Assembly (NCBI RefSeq): GCF_035515035.1
Contig: NZ_DATJCA010000021.1
Span: 1 to 64,000, forward strand
Reading direction: 5' to 3'
DNA: 64,000 nucleotides
Origin: Gelidibacter sp035515035
GTDB taxonomy: Bacteria > Bacteroidota > Bacteroidia > Flavobacteriales > Flavobacteriaceae
The stretch's first letter is position 1; the number at the start of each line of letters is the position of its first letter. Of the stretch, positions 41,385 through 50,591 are shown one piece after another. The translations under genes were made by a program, and so were the position numbers. A model generated the notes under the pieces. That model did no database searches, was not told the DNA's origin, and saw only the letters and a list, made by a program, of their open reading frames with translations.

Positions 41385-44042
41385 ATGAAGAAATTTCTAA
41401 AAATCGCCGGTATTACCTTATTAATTATCATTGTCCTTTTGATTGCATTACCTTTTGTTTTCCAATCGCAGATCAAGGGCATGGTCAAAAACTTTATCAA
41501 TGAAAACCTTAACGCCAATGTTGAGTTTAGTGATGTGAACTTGAGTTTATTCCGAAGTTTTCCACAGGCCCATGTTGAGGTAAGCGATTTGGTAATCACG
41601 AATTTCGAACCTTTTAAGGATGAAACCTTCGTGATCGCAAAAAATATAAATTTTACGATGTCCATAAAAGAGCTATTTAAATCGTCCGATGAAGCCATTA
41701 TTGTCAACTCCATCAATATCAATGAAGCATTAATGACCCTGAAAACGGACGCTTTTGGAAATGTTAATTATGATATTGTAAAAGTAAGCGAGAACCCTCA
41801 GGACACAACCGCATCTAACTTTTCTTTTGACATTAAGGAGTACAGCATTAAAAACAGCGCGCTTACTTATATTGATATTCCTGGCGACATGCAATTTTAT
41901 GTGACAGAATTGAACCATACAGGCAAAGGTACCTTCTCAGGTGATGTCTCTGAACTGGACACAAAATCTGAAGCCAAGGTAAGCTTGACCATGGATAGCA
42001 CCAATTATTTGAACAATAACCATATCAAGTTGGATGCGTTGATAGACATGGATCTCAACGCTCAAAAATATACCTTCAAAGAAAACAAGGCCCTGATCAA
42101 TCAATTGCCGATTGAATTTAATGGATTTGTTCAGCTTATAGAGGAGGGTCAAAACATTGATTTGTCATTCACAAATACGGGTTCATCGTTTAAAGATTTT
42201 CTAGCAGTAATTCCAGAAGCCTATTCCAAAAACTTGGACAATGTTGAAACGACTGGAAATTTCAAGATCCATGGTATCATAAAAGGAAAAGTAACAGAAA
42301 CTACCATTCCAACATTGGATATTAGCATCAAATCTGACAATGCCTCATTTAAATATCCTGACTTACCTAAACGCGTTGAAAATATTGTAATTGATACAGA
42401 AATCAAAAACGACACTGGAAACGCCGATGACACTTATGTAGCGATCAATACCTTGAATTTCAAAATTGACAGTGATGTGTTCAGATCTTCAGCATTGATT
42501 AAAAATTTAACCGGCAACATGCAAGTCACTGCTGATGTGGATGGCACCTTAAATTTGGCAAACCTTACCAAAGCTTACCCGATAGAACTTGAAAATGAGC
42601 TGAGCGGAATTCTAAAAGCCAAATTGAATACGGCTTTTGATATGAACGCCATTGAAACCAGTGCTTATGACAGAATTAAGGCCTCTGGAAATGCGACCAT
42701 CAGTGACCTAGTGTTTACATCAGATGCCATGAATCAGCCACTGCACATTTCAAAAGCTGAGATGACCTTTAATCCTTCAACGGTAACTTTAAATAATTTT
42801 AGTGCAAAAACGGGACGAAGTGATTTTTCGGCAACAGGAACGATTAACAATTTAATCGGTTTTATGCTGAGCAAGAAAGTGAACTTGAAGGGTAATTTTA
42901 ACCTGAATTCAAACACTCTGGCGTTGAATGATTTTATGAGTGAAGAAACGGAGACCACTACAGCAGCGACTTCTAAAAAGGCGGCCACAACAACCGAAGG
43001 GCTAAAAATCCCTAAATTTTTGGAATGTACGGTTACTGCAAATGCCAATACCGTCATTTATGACAACCTCAATTTAAAAAATGTAAAAGGTGTTTTGACC
43101 ATAAAAGACCAACAGGCCACTATCAATAGTTTGAGCTCAAGTATTTTTGATGGTATTCTATCTCTTTCCGGAAATGTCAGCACGAAAGCGGATACGCCAT
43201 CCTTTAATTTGAATCTGGATGCCAGTGATTTTGACATCGCAAAATCTTTCAATGATTTAGAATTATTACAAAACTTAGCGCCAATAGCGAAAGTGCTCCA
43301 AGGAAAGCTAAACAGTAGTATTAAATTATCAGGAACTCTGGACAAGGAATTTTCTCCAAATATGAACACCATCTCCGGTACCGCAAATTCACAATTATTA
43401 ACAACGGACATTGATGAGAGTGCGAGCCCTTTATTATCAAAATTGGAAGGCGCCCTAAGTTTTATAGATTTTGGCAAACTGGACCTGAACAATTTAAAGG
43501 TCAATTTAGAATTTGCTAACGGCAAAGTCAATATCAAACCCTTCGATTTAACCTATCAGGATATTGGTATTAATGTTTCCGGAGCTCATGGTTTTGATCA
43601 AACCATGACCTACGATGCTGTTTTTAATGTTCCGGCAAAATATTTAGGAAGTGATATCAACCGCCTTATTGGAAAGATCAATGATAATGAGGTTAATAAA
43701 ATCACCATTCCGGTAACCGCCAACATTTCTGGGTCTTTTACCAATCCTAAAATCTCGACAGACTTGACCAGTGGGGTTACCAATTTGACCAAACAACTGA
43801 TTGAAATCGAAAAACAAAAGTTAATTGGAAAAGGCACAGATAAAATAAAGGATCTTTTGGGAGGTGTCATGGGCGGGAACACCAATCAAACGCCAGAAAC
43901 AGAACCTACCATAAAGGATTCTACCACTACCCAAACTCCTCCAATAAAAAAGGATAGTACTAAGATTGGTAGTGAGGCTATCAAAAAGACCATCAAAGAT
44001 ATTTTTAACACCCAAAAGAAGAAAAAAGATACCGTGAATTAA
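41385..44042 (+). CDS. AsmA family inner-membrane/periplasmic protein
   Basis: The 885-residue protein has one N-terminal membrane helix (about 5-28) and a long periplasmic beta-rich region. The N-terminal AsmA signature (FINENLNANVEFSDVNLSLF, then FPQAHVEVSDLVI) and the C-terminal AsmA_2-like part (LSGTLDKEFSPNMNTISGTA, then KINDNEVNKITIPVTANISG) are visible. AsmA-like proteins are thought to carry phospholipids between membranes as extended grooves. The C-terminus is Thr/Pro/Lys-rich. It is transcribed alone ahead of rpoD. Confidence 0.85.
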   Translation: MKKFLKIAGITLLIIIVLLIALPFVFQSQIKGMVKNFINENLNANVEFSDVNLSLFRSFPQAHVEVSDLVITNFEPFKDETFVIAKNINFTMSIKELFKSSDEAIIVNSININEALMTLKTDAFGNVNYDIVKVSENPQDTTASNFSFDIKEYSIKNSALTYIDIPGDMQFYVTELNHTGKGTFSGDVSELDTKSEAKVSLTMDSTNYLNNNHIKLDALIDMDLNAQKYTFKENKALINQLPIEFNGFVQLIEEGQNIDLSFTNTGSSFKDFLAVIPEAYSKNLDNVETTGNFKIHGIIKGKVTETTIPTLDISIKSDNASFKYPDLPKRVENIVIDTEIKNDTGNADDTYVAINTLNFKIDSDVFRSSALIKNLTGNMQVTADVDGTLNLANLTKAYPIELENELSGILKAKLNTAFDMNAIETSAYDRIKASGNATISDLVFTSDAMNQPLHISKAEMTFNPSTVTLNNFSAKTGRSDFSATGTINNLIGFMLSKKVNLKGNFNLNSNTLALNDFMSEETETTTAATSKKAATTTEGLKIPKFLECTVTANANTVIYDNLNLKNVKGVLTIKDQQATINSLSSSIFDGILSLSGNVSTKADTPSFNLNLDASDFDIAKSFNDLELLQNLAPIAKVLQGKLNSSIKLSGTLDKEFSPNMNTISGTANSQLLTTDIDESASPLLSKLEGALSFIDFGKLDLNNLKVNLEFANGKVNIKPFDLTYQDIGINVSGAHGFDQTMTYDAVFNVPAKYLGSDINRLIGKINDNEVNKITIPVTANISGSFTNPKISTDLTSGVTNLTKQLIEIEKQKLIGKGTDKIKDLLGGVMGGNTNQTPETEPTIKDSTTTQTPPIKKDSTKIGSEAIKKTIKDIFNTQKKKKDTVN

Positions 44043-44220
44043 AGATTAGAAATTTATCGATTTATTTAAAAAATTGACAAATTTTCATGATTTAAGGTCA
44101 AAACAACCTGCAATTTAAAAAAAATTATCGAATTATGTTAAAGTATTGTGAGTTTGTTTGCTTTTGTCGTTTAAATAGTTATAATGTAGGGTTAACGTTC
44201 ATTAAAACAAAAGAGACTAC

Positions 44221-45084
44221 ATGAGGCAATTAAAAATTACAAAGCAGGTTACAAACAGAGAATCCAAATCCCTTGATAAATATCTTCAGGATATTAGTAA
44301 ACTGCCATTGATTACAGCAGATGAAGAGGTGGAATTGGCGCAACGTATTAGAGAAGGAGATCAGGAGGCTTTGGATAAGCTTACCACTGCTAACCTTCGT
44401 TTTGTTGTATCTGTCGCTAAACAATATCAAAATCAAGGCTTGACCTTACCCGATTTAATCAATGAAGGCAATGCTGGGTTGGTAAAAGCTGCGAAACGTT
44501 TTGATGAAACCAGAGGTTTTAAATTTATTTCTTACGCAGTTTGGTGGATTCGTCAAGCAATTCTTCAAGCTTTAGCAGAACAATCTCGAATAGTTAGATT
44601 ACCTTTGAACAAAATTGGTTCGATCAATAAGATCAATAAGGCCTATTCGTTTTTGGAGCAAGCACACCAACGCCCTCCAAGTGCTGAAGAAATAGCCAAG
44701 GAATTGGATTTGACCATTAAGGATGTGAAACAGTCCATGAGAATTTCAGGACGTCATGTATCCATGGATGCGCCTTTAAGAGAAGGAGAAACATCTAGTT
44801 TATATGATGTTGTTTCTTCTAGTGATTCTCCAAGACCGGATCGTCTTTTAATGACGGAATCTTTAAGTTTGGAAATTGACAGAGCGCTCAATACATTATC
44901 ACAAAGAGAAAGTGATGTGATCCGATTGAATTTCGGATTGAGCAATCAACCACCAATGACTTTAGATGAAATTGGCAAGACCTTTGATTTAACCAGAGAA
45001 CGTGTTCGTCAAATTCGAGAAAAAGGCATTAAGCGGTTGAAGCATACGTCAAAGAGTAAAATTTTAAAAACGTATTTAGGATAG
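44221..45084 (+). CDS. rpoD: Primary RNA polymerase sigma factor (sigma-70/SigA)
   Basis: The 287-residue protein has regions 1.2 to 4.2 but lacks region 1.1, as is typical for the primary sigma factor of Bacteroidota. Landmarks are SLDKYLQDISKLPLITADEE (1.2), NLRFVVSVAKQYQNQGL and RGFKFISYAVWWIRQAI (2.3-2.4), RPPSAEEIAKELDL (3), and MTLDEIGKTFDLTRERVRQI (4.2). It recognises the TTG/TAnnTTTG promoters seen in this window. rpsU follows after 33 bases. Confidence 0.95.
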   Translation: MRQLKITKQVTNRESKSLDKYLQDISKLPLITADEEVELAQRIREGDQEALDKLTTANLRFVVSVAKQYQNQGLTLPDLINEGNAGLVKAAKRFDETRGFKFISYAVWWIRQAILQALAEQSRIVRLPLNKIGSINKINKAYSFLEQAHQRPPSAEEIAKELDLTIKDVKQSMRISGRHVSMDAPLREGETSSLYDVVSSSDSPRPDRLLMTESLSLEIDRALNTLSQRESDVIRLNFGLSNQPPMTLDEIGKTFDLTRERVRQIREKGIKRLKHTSKSKILKTYLG

Positions 45085-45117
45085 TCCTGAATACTCCATA
45101 TACTATAAAAACTATTT

Positions 45118-45312
45118 ATGTTAAGAATTGAAATTAAAGAAGGTGAAAATATCGAACGCGCCATTAAGCGTTATAAGCGTAAACACAGAAATGTGAAGGT
45201 TATGCAGACTTTAAGAGAAAATCAATATTTCACTAAACCGTCTGTCAGGAAGAGAAGACAAATGCAAAAGGCAGCTTATATTCAAAATTTAAGAGATCAA
45301 GAAAACATGTAG
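45118..45312 (+). CDS. rpsU: Ribosomal protein bS21
   Basis: The 64-residue basic protein matches bS21 (MLRIEIKEGENIERAIKRYK and KPSVRKRRQMQKAAYIQNLR). In Bacteroidota bS21 lies next to the anti-Shine-Dalgarno sequence of 16S rRNA and helps sequester it, consistent with weak Shine-Dalgarno use here. I see no strong Shine-Dalgarno before this ATG. It follows rpoD and is ended by a strong terminator. Confidence 0.95.
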   Translation: MLRIEIKEGENIERAIKRYKRKHRNVKVMQTLRENQYFTKPSVRKRRQMQKAAYIQNLRDQENM

Positions 45313-45330
45313 TCTTTTTAGAATGATATA

Positions 45331-45366
45331 AAAAATCACGTTATTACTATAATAACGTGATTTTTT
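45331..45366. terminator. Bidirectional terminator after rpsU
   Basis: AAAATCACGTTATTA and its partner TAATAACGTGATTTTTT form a long stem with a short loop. A- and T-runs are present on both sides. It serves rpsU and the convergent gene at 45347, whose stop it overlaps. Confidence 0.75.
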
Positions 45367-45583
45367 GTTTTCCAATTGGATGGTCTTCGTAAAAATCTTC
45401 AAAAGTCTTATCAGTGTCATATTTATCTTGCAACACTTTATAAGCCATTACAACTACAAAAACCTGACCCAAACACGTGAGATAGAACACCAAGTTTAAA
45501 GGCATGTCCATAGCTACCATGATGCTCAAAGTCACTAACAAAAATGTGGCCACTACCACATAGGACATTACTGAAATTTTCAT
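45347..45583 (-). CDS. Small membrane protein, unknown function
   Basis: The 78-residue protein has two hydrophobic segments (about 6-25 and 30-50) and a charged tail (QDKYDTDKTFEDFYEDHPIG). No domain is recognised. Short two-helix proteins of this kind are frequent in Flavobacteriaceae. It reads into the rpsU terminator. Confidence 0.65.
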   Translation of the reverse strand: MKISVMSYVVVATFLLVTLSIMVAMDMPLNLVFYLTCLGQVFVVVMAYKVLQDKYDTDKTFEDFYEDHPIGKQKITLL

Positions 45584-45799
45584 GAGTTCTGTATTTAAGG
45601 ATTACACACAGAAAGCCATAACGCATAGTACAAACATTGACGTACTAACTGGAAGTGCAGTAAAGTCTAACAATCAGATAATAATGTGATTAATATTGCT
45701 CTTCAGGCAACTCTATGCATTGACCTTCATGACCTTAAATTACAAAATTTCGTAAGCTTCTGAAAATTTAGAGTTATAAAGTAGTGTTAATTGGAGATA

Positions 45800-46594
45800 T
45801 TACACTACTGAAAGTGCAATGACATGCCCTTCACTCCCTCTGATATTAAAGACCGTCTGATCTTCAAAGATGAGGTATTGTCCTTTAATTCCTTTTAAAA
45901 TACCTTGATAGTATGGTGTTTTTTGTAAATTGAGACTTTGTGGTTTCTCAGGGTATTGCAGAACAGGAAATTCCATATTCGTTTCTTTGTTATTGGGAAT
46001 ATAATACTCTAAAGCTTCTGCAGGAATATACTGCTTTAAGCGTTCGCGCCATTCCACCAAGTCTTCATCAACAATCTCATTCTTTAACATGGTACGCCAA
46101 TTGGTTTTATCTGCGACATAATCTTTGAGGGCAACTTCCGTAATGCCCGCCAAATATCTATTGGGAACTTCAACAATTTCAATGGCTTCATGTGCACCTT
46201 GATCAATCCAGCGCGTTGGCACCTGAGATTTCCTGGTCACACCAACTTTGATATTACTAGAATTTGCCAAATACACGATATGAGGCATCAACTGCACCCT
46301 TTTTTCATAATCCAAATCACGGTCTTCTATACCCAAATGCGCAGTGCTTAATTCTGGTTTCATAATCCAGTCTGCAGCTTGTGGGATATCAAAAAAACAA
46401 CTTTTACAAAACCCTTGCCTATAAATTGGCTTGTCAAGTGAGCAGTTGAGACATTGGTAACCAATAAATTGAATTGAAATCATTTTATCCAATAACTGAT
46501 TCATATTGATGAAGTCATTCTCGAAAATAAGATAGTATTGTATAGGATGAGAAAACTCAGTTTCCATTTTGGTCAAGACCCCTTGGTAAGTCAT
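45800..46594 (-). CDS. DUF2797 family protein
   Basis: The 264-residue protein carries a CxxC pair and a second CxxC (CLNCSLDKPIYRQGFCKSC) near 48-66, probably a zinc site. The DUF2797 core follows: STAHLGIEDRDLDYEKRVQL, then VGVTRKSQVPTRWIDQGAHE and a GIV-like nuclease-looking strand arrangement. The family has no firm function. It is monocistronic and divergent from the GH3 gene. Confidence 0.85.
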   Translation of the reverse strand: MTYQGVLTKMETEFSHPIQYYLIFENDFINMNQLLDKMISIQFIGYQCLNCSLDKPIYRQGFCKSCFFDIPQAADWIMKPELSTAHLGIEDRDLDYEKRVQLMPHIVYLANSSNIKVGVTRKSQVPTRWIDQGAHEAIEIVEVPNRYLAGITEVALKDYVADKTNWRTMLKNEIVDEDLVEWRERLKQYIPAEALEYYIPNNKETNMEFPVLQYPEKPQSLNLQKTPYYQGILKGIKGQYLIFEDQTVFNIRGSEGHVIALSVV

Positions 46595-46667
46595 TTATTT
46601 AATATTTTTATTTAGAAGTATTAATTTAAAAAAAGTATTATTTTTAGTCTTTAAAGATACTATAAAT

Positions 46668-48182
46668 ATGCCAATCCCATTAGTTAATTCAATTGCTTCC
46701 TGGTTTTTGAAAAAGCGATTCCATCAAATTGAATTGTTTCTAAAGTACCCCAACGAAGTACAGAATGAATTGCTTCAGGACTTGCTCACGACAGCAAAAG
46801 ACACTGAAATTGGGCGGCTCTATGACTTCGGGAACATAACAAATTACCAAACTTTTGCCCAAAGAGTACCTATTACGACTTACGAAGAAAACCAAGCCAA
46901 TATTGAAAGATCCCGAATGGGTGAAAACAATATTTTCTGGCCCACGCCTATTAAATGGTTTGCAAAATCAAGCGGAACCACAAATGCAAAAAGCAAGTTT
47001 ATACCTGTTAGCAGTGAATCTCTTGAAGAATGCCACTATGCAGCAAGCAAGGATTTATTATGCATGTACCTCAACAATAATGAAAACTCACAATTATTTA
47101 CCGGTAAAAGCTTGAGGCTTGGAGGCAGTAAAGAACTTTACAAGGAAAACGGGACGGTTTTTGGTGATTTATCGGCGATATTAATTGACAACATGCCTTT
47201 TTGGGCCGAATTTAGCAGTACCCCCAGCAGTAAAGTATCTTTAATGAATGATTGGGAACATAAAATGCAGGCGATAGTTAATGAAACCATTAATGAAAAT
47301 GTGACCAGCCTTGCCGGAGTGCCATCTTGGATGCTAGTCCTTCTAAACAATGTTTTAGAAACCACAAACAAGCAAAGCATTTTTGATATTTGGCCCAACT
47401 TGGAAGTTTATTTTCACGGCGGCGTAAGTTTTCTCCCTTATGTAGATCAGTACAAAGCAATTTTACCAAGAAAAGATTTTCGCTATTACGAAATCTACAA
47501 TGCCTCGGAAGGATTTTTTGCAATCCAAGATCAAAACAGTTCCAGTGAATTGCTGCTCATGTTAGATTATGGTATTTTTTATGAATTCATTCCTATGGAT
47601 GGATACGGCACCCCAGAGCAACGGATCATTCCCTTAGCGGAGGTTGAAACGAATAAAAACTACGCCGTGGTCATTACTACCAATGCGGGTCTTTGGCGCT
47701 ATAAGATTGGAGATACCATAAGGTTTACCTCATTGGATCCCTATCGTATAAAAGTTAGCGGAAGGACAAAACATCATATCAATGTGTTTGGTGAGGAGTT
47801 AATCATTGAAAATGCTGAGGACGCCTTAAAGAAAGTGTGCAAGAAAACGAAATCGCAGATTGTTGATTATACCGCGGCACCTATTTTTATGAATGGCAAA
47901 GAAAAAGGCGCGCATGAATGGCTCATTGAATTCAAAACCCCTCCACAAGACATCAACTACTTTAACGAACTATTGGACAATGCTTTAAAATCATTAAACT
48001 CCGATTATGAAGCCAAACGATACAACAATATCACGCTCAATAGTCCTAAGATAAATATTGCACGGCAACAATTATTTTATGACTGGTTAAAACAACAAGA
48101 TAAATTAGGGGGTCAACATAAAGTCCCAAGACTTTCCAACACCCGTCATTATATGGATGCGCTCCTAAAGCTGAATGTGTAA
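46668..48182 (+). CDS. GH3 family (auxin-responsive-like) acyl-adenylating protein
   Basis: The 504-residue protein matches the GH3 superfamily. WFAKSSGTTNAKSKFIP is the ATP-binding P-loop-like motif, YNASEGFFAIQ is motif II, and GLWRYKIGDTIRFTS near 340 is motif III. Plant members conjugate acyl acids to amino acids through an acyl-adenylate. Bacterial homologues have unknown substrates. No signal peptide is present. It is monocistronic with a TATTTTTA-like box about 30 bases upstream. Confidence 0.9.
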   Translation: MPIPLVNSIASWFLKKRFHQIELFLKYPNEVQNELLQDLLTTAKDTEIGRLYDFGNITNYQTFAQRVPITTYEENQANIERSRMGENNIFWPTPIKWFAKSSGTTNAKSKFIPVSSESLEECHYAASKDLLCMYLNNNENSQLFTGKSLRLGGSKELYKENGTVFGDLSAILIDNMPFWAEFSSTPSSKVSLMNDWEHKMQAIVNETINENVTSLAGVPSWMLVLLNNVLETTNKQSIFDIWPNLEVYFHGGVSFLPYVDQYKAILPRKDFRYYEIYNASEGFFAIQDQNSSSELLLMLDYGIFYEFIPMDGYGTPEQRIIPLAEVETNKNYAVVITTNAGLWRYKIGDTIRFTSLDPYRIKVSGRTKHHINVFGEELIIENAEDALKKVCKKTKSQIVDYTAAPIFMNGKEKGAHEWLIEFKTPPQDINYFNELLDNALKSLNSDYEAKRYNNITLNSPKINIARQQLFYDWLKQQDKLGGQHKVPRLSNTRHYMDALLKLNV

Positions 48183-48430
48183 CTGTAGTTTAGCCGAAAA
48201 AATTACATTTTTTCTTTTTATAACGAGAATAAGGTAAGCTTTATCTAAAATCCAGTACTGTAATTTTTATCTTACAATTATGCTATTATATTTACATCAC
48301 AGCAAAACTAAAAGACACTATAAAATGTGTATGAGCGCTGCCTTACAAAGGGCATAAACAATAGATTTCTATTGAACATATATTCAAAGCATTGTTCCTG
48401 CAATATTAATTATCAAATCCAAAAAAAATA
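48183..48430 (+). other. Intergenic region with possible small ORF or RNA
   Basis: The gap between the convergent GH3 and clpX genes contains a short frame at 48324 (MCMSAALQRA, 10 codons). A TATATTTA box lies near 48286, and the terminator at 48431 follows. This could be a small RNA or leader-like transcript, or chance sequence. Confidence 0.25.
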
Positions 48431-48456
48431 AAAACCACCCTGAAAAGAGTGGTTTT
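48431..48456. terminator. Bidirectional terminator at the clpX 3' end
   Basis: AAAACCAC (48431-48438) pairs with GTGGTTTT (48449-48456). T-runs follow on both strands (GTTTTTTT on the plus, TTTTTATTTTTTTT on the minus). It ends clpX and anything transcribed rightwards from the gap. Confidence 0.8.
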
Positions 48457-48479
48457 GTTTTTTTATATTCTTTAAAACT

Positions 48480-49712
48480 TTATGAGACTGCTTTCAAGCG
48501 TTTCAATGTAGTTTTGTCTAATTTGTCCTCAGCGTATTCTTTGGTCACATGAAGCTTTTTCTCTTTGCTACTTGGCAACTCAAACATCGCATCAGTTAAA
48601 ATCTCTTCACATAGAGATCTCAAACCTCTCGCTCCCAATTTATATTCAATAGCCTTAGTAACTATAAAATCCAAAGCACCATCCGTTATGGTAAACTTGA
48701 TATCATCCATTTCAAACAACTTTTTGTACTGCTTGATAATGGCGTTTTTAGGTTGGGTCAAAATAGCTCTTAAAGTTTCAGCATCTAAAGGATCCATATA
48801 ACTTAAAACAGGTAAACGACCGATGATTTCTGGAATGAGTCCAAAATCTTTCAAATCCTTTGGAATGATATATTGCAATAAATTATCGGTATCAATGACA
48901 TCTTCCTGAGAAGCGGCCTTGTATCCAATAGCAGCCATATTAAGACGTTTTGAAATCATACGCTCAATACCATCAAAAGCACCACCAGCAATAAACAAAA
49001 TATGCTCTGTGTTGACTTCAATGAATTTTTGATCAGGATGCTTGCGCCCTCCTTTTGGTGGAACGTTTACAGTGGTTCCTTCCAATAACTTCAACAAGGC
49101 TTGTTGTACACCTTCTCCAGACACATCCCTGGTTATGGAAGGGTTATCACTCTTACGGGCAATCTTATCGATTTCGTCAATAAATACAATTCCCTTTTCG
49201 GCCTTTTCAAGATTGTAATCGGCAACTTGTAATAAACGCGTCAAGATACTTTCAACATCCTCACCAACATAACCAGCTTCAGTCAATACCGTAGCATCCA
49301 CTATGGCCAAAGGCACATTAAGCATTTTTGCGATGGTTTTTGCCATCAAAGTTTTCCCGGTTCCGGTTTGTCCAACCATGATGATATTACTCTTCTGAAT
49401 TTCAATATCATCTTTACTTGCCGGTTGCAACAACCGTTTGTAATGGTTGTAAACCGCTACGGACATTACTTTTTTGGTGTATTCTTGACCTATAATATAT
49501 TCATCAAGAAACTTCTTGATCTGCATCGGCTTTTTAAGCATCAATTCAGACGACAATTCCGCATTGCCGCTTTGCTTTGATTCTTCTAAAACAATCCCAT
49601 GGGCTTGCTCAATACATCTGTCACATATGTGCGCGTCCAATCCTGCAATCAACAAATTGGTTTCTGGCTTTTTCCTACCACAAAACGAACATTCTAAATC
49701 TTCCTTTGCCAT
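48480..49712 (-). CDS. clpX: ATP-dependent Clp protease ATP-binding subunit ClpX
   Basis: The 410-residue AAA+ unfoldase feeds tagged proteins into ClpP. The N-terminal zinc finger has C8, C11, C30 and C33. The Walker A GQTGTGKT, Walker B IVFIDEIDKIAR, the RDVSGEGVQQALLKLLEG segment and sensor regions are present. An arginine finger and C-terminal small domain (KLGARGLRSLCE) complete the family pattern. It lies 64 bases downstream of clpP on the same strand. Confidence 0.97.
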   Translation of the reverse strand: MAKEDLECSFCGRKKPETNLLIAGLDAHICDRCIEQAHGIVLEESKQSGNAELSSELMLKKPMQIKKFLDEYIIGQEYTKKVMSVAVYNHYKRLLQPASKDDIEIQKSNIIMVGQTGTGKTLMAKTIAKMLNVPLAIVDATVLTEAGYVGEDVESILTRLLQVADYNLEKAEKGIVFIDEIDKIARKSDNPSITRDVSGEGVQQALLKLLEGTTVNVPPKGGRKHPDQKFIEVNTEHILFIAGGAFDGIERMISKRLNMAAIGYKAASQEDVIDTDNLLQYIIPKDLKDFGLIPEIIGRLPVLSYMDPLDAETLRAILTQPKNAIIKQYKKLFEMDDIKFTITDGALDFIVTKAIEYKLGARGLRSLCEEILTDAMFELPSSKEKKLHVTKEYAEDKLDKTTLKRLKAVS

Positions 49713-49776
49713 AACTCTTTTAATTCCTCATTTTTTTCTAATTACAAATTATAGTTGGTATAAATTACCTTTGTAA

Positions 49777-50460
49777 TTATTGTTTCTTTGAACTCGATAA
49801 AACCTCATCAATCATGCCATATTCTTTGGCCTTATCAGCTTTCATCCAATAATCCCTATCACTATCTTCATAGACTTTTTGATAATCTTGACCTGTGTGA
49901 TTTGCAATGATTTTATATAATTCCTCCTTCAAGGTAACAATTTCTCTCGCCGTAATTTCAATATCACTGGCTTGTCCTTGAGCACCTCCCAAAGGCTGGT
50001 GGATCATGACACGAGAATGGGTCAATCCACTGCGTTTCCCTTTTGCTCCAGCGCATAACAAGACCGCACCCATTGACGCTGCCATACCCGTACATATTGT
50101 CGCTACATCTGGTTTGATGAGCTGCATGGTATCATAGATGCCAAGACCCGCGTACACACTTCCACCAGGAGAATTGATATATATTTGAATGTCTTTAGCC
50201 GCATCAGTACTTTCCAAAAACAATAACTGTGCTTGTATAATATTCGCAACTTGATCATTGATGGCTGTTCCCATAAAAATAATCCGGTCCATCATCAATC
50301 TTGAAAATACGTCCATTGCAACTGCATTCATTTGACGCTCCTCAATAATATTTGGCGTCAAACCAACAGGATACATACTGTTCATAATCTGATTATAATA
50401 GGTACTGCTGATACCTTGATCTTTTATTGCGAATTTTTCAAATTCTTTTCCGTAATTCAT
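49777..50460 (-). CDS. clpP: ATP-dependent Clp protease proteolytic subunit ClpP
   Basis: The 227-residue serine protease forms the proteolytic barrel. The catalytic triad is S129 (GMAASMGAVLL), H154 (RVMIHQPLGG) and D203 (SDRDYWM). INSPGGSVYAGLGIYD and the handle helices are present. The N-terminus includes about 25 residues before the canonical core that may be a propeptide. The gene lies between the tig terminator and clpX. Confidence 0.97.
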   Translation of the reverse strand: MNYGKEFEKFAIKDQGISSTYYNQIMNSMYPVGLTPNIIEERQMNAVAMDVFSRLMMDRIIFMGTAINDQVANIIQAQLLFLESTDAAKDIQIYINSPGGSVYAGLGIYDTMQLIKPDVATICTGMAASMGAVLLCAGAKGKRSGLTHSRVMIHQPLGGAQGQASDIEITAREIVTLKEELYKIIANHTGQDYQKVYEDSDRDYWMKADKAKEYGMIDEVLSSSKKQ

Positions 50461-50538
50461 AAATAGTATTTAGTTCTTAAATTCGTAAAACCCCAGCATC
50501 ACTGGGTAAATTGAATGACCATAACATTGTCAAAAAAA

Positions 50539-50564
50539 AGCGTAAAACCTTACAGTTTTACGCT
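50539..50564 (-). terminator. Terminator of tig
   Basis: AGCGTAAAAC and GTTTTACGCT (10-bp stem) are followed on the minus strand by TTTTTTTTG. It separates tig from clpP, so clpP-clpX has either read-through or its own promoter. Confidence 0.8.
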
Positions 50565-50591
50565 CTAAAGATAACGATTTAATTATAATTA

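Noticed and set aside
43058..43537. A 159-residue minus-strand frame inside the AsmA-like gene
   Set aside because: The AsmA-like frame has clear domain and composition support. The antisense frame shows no motif.
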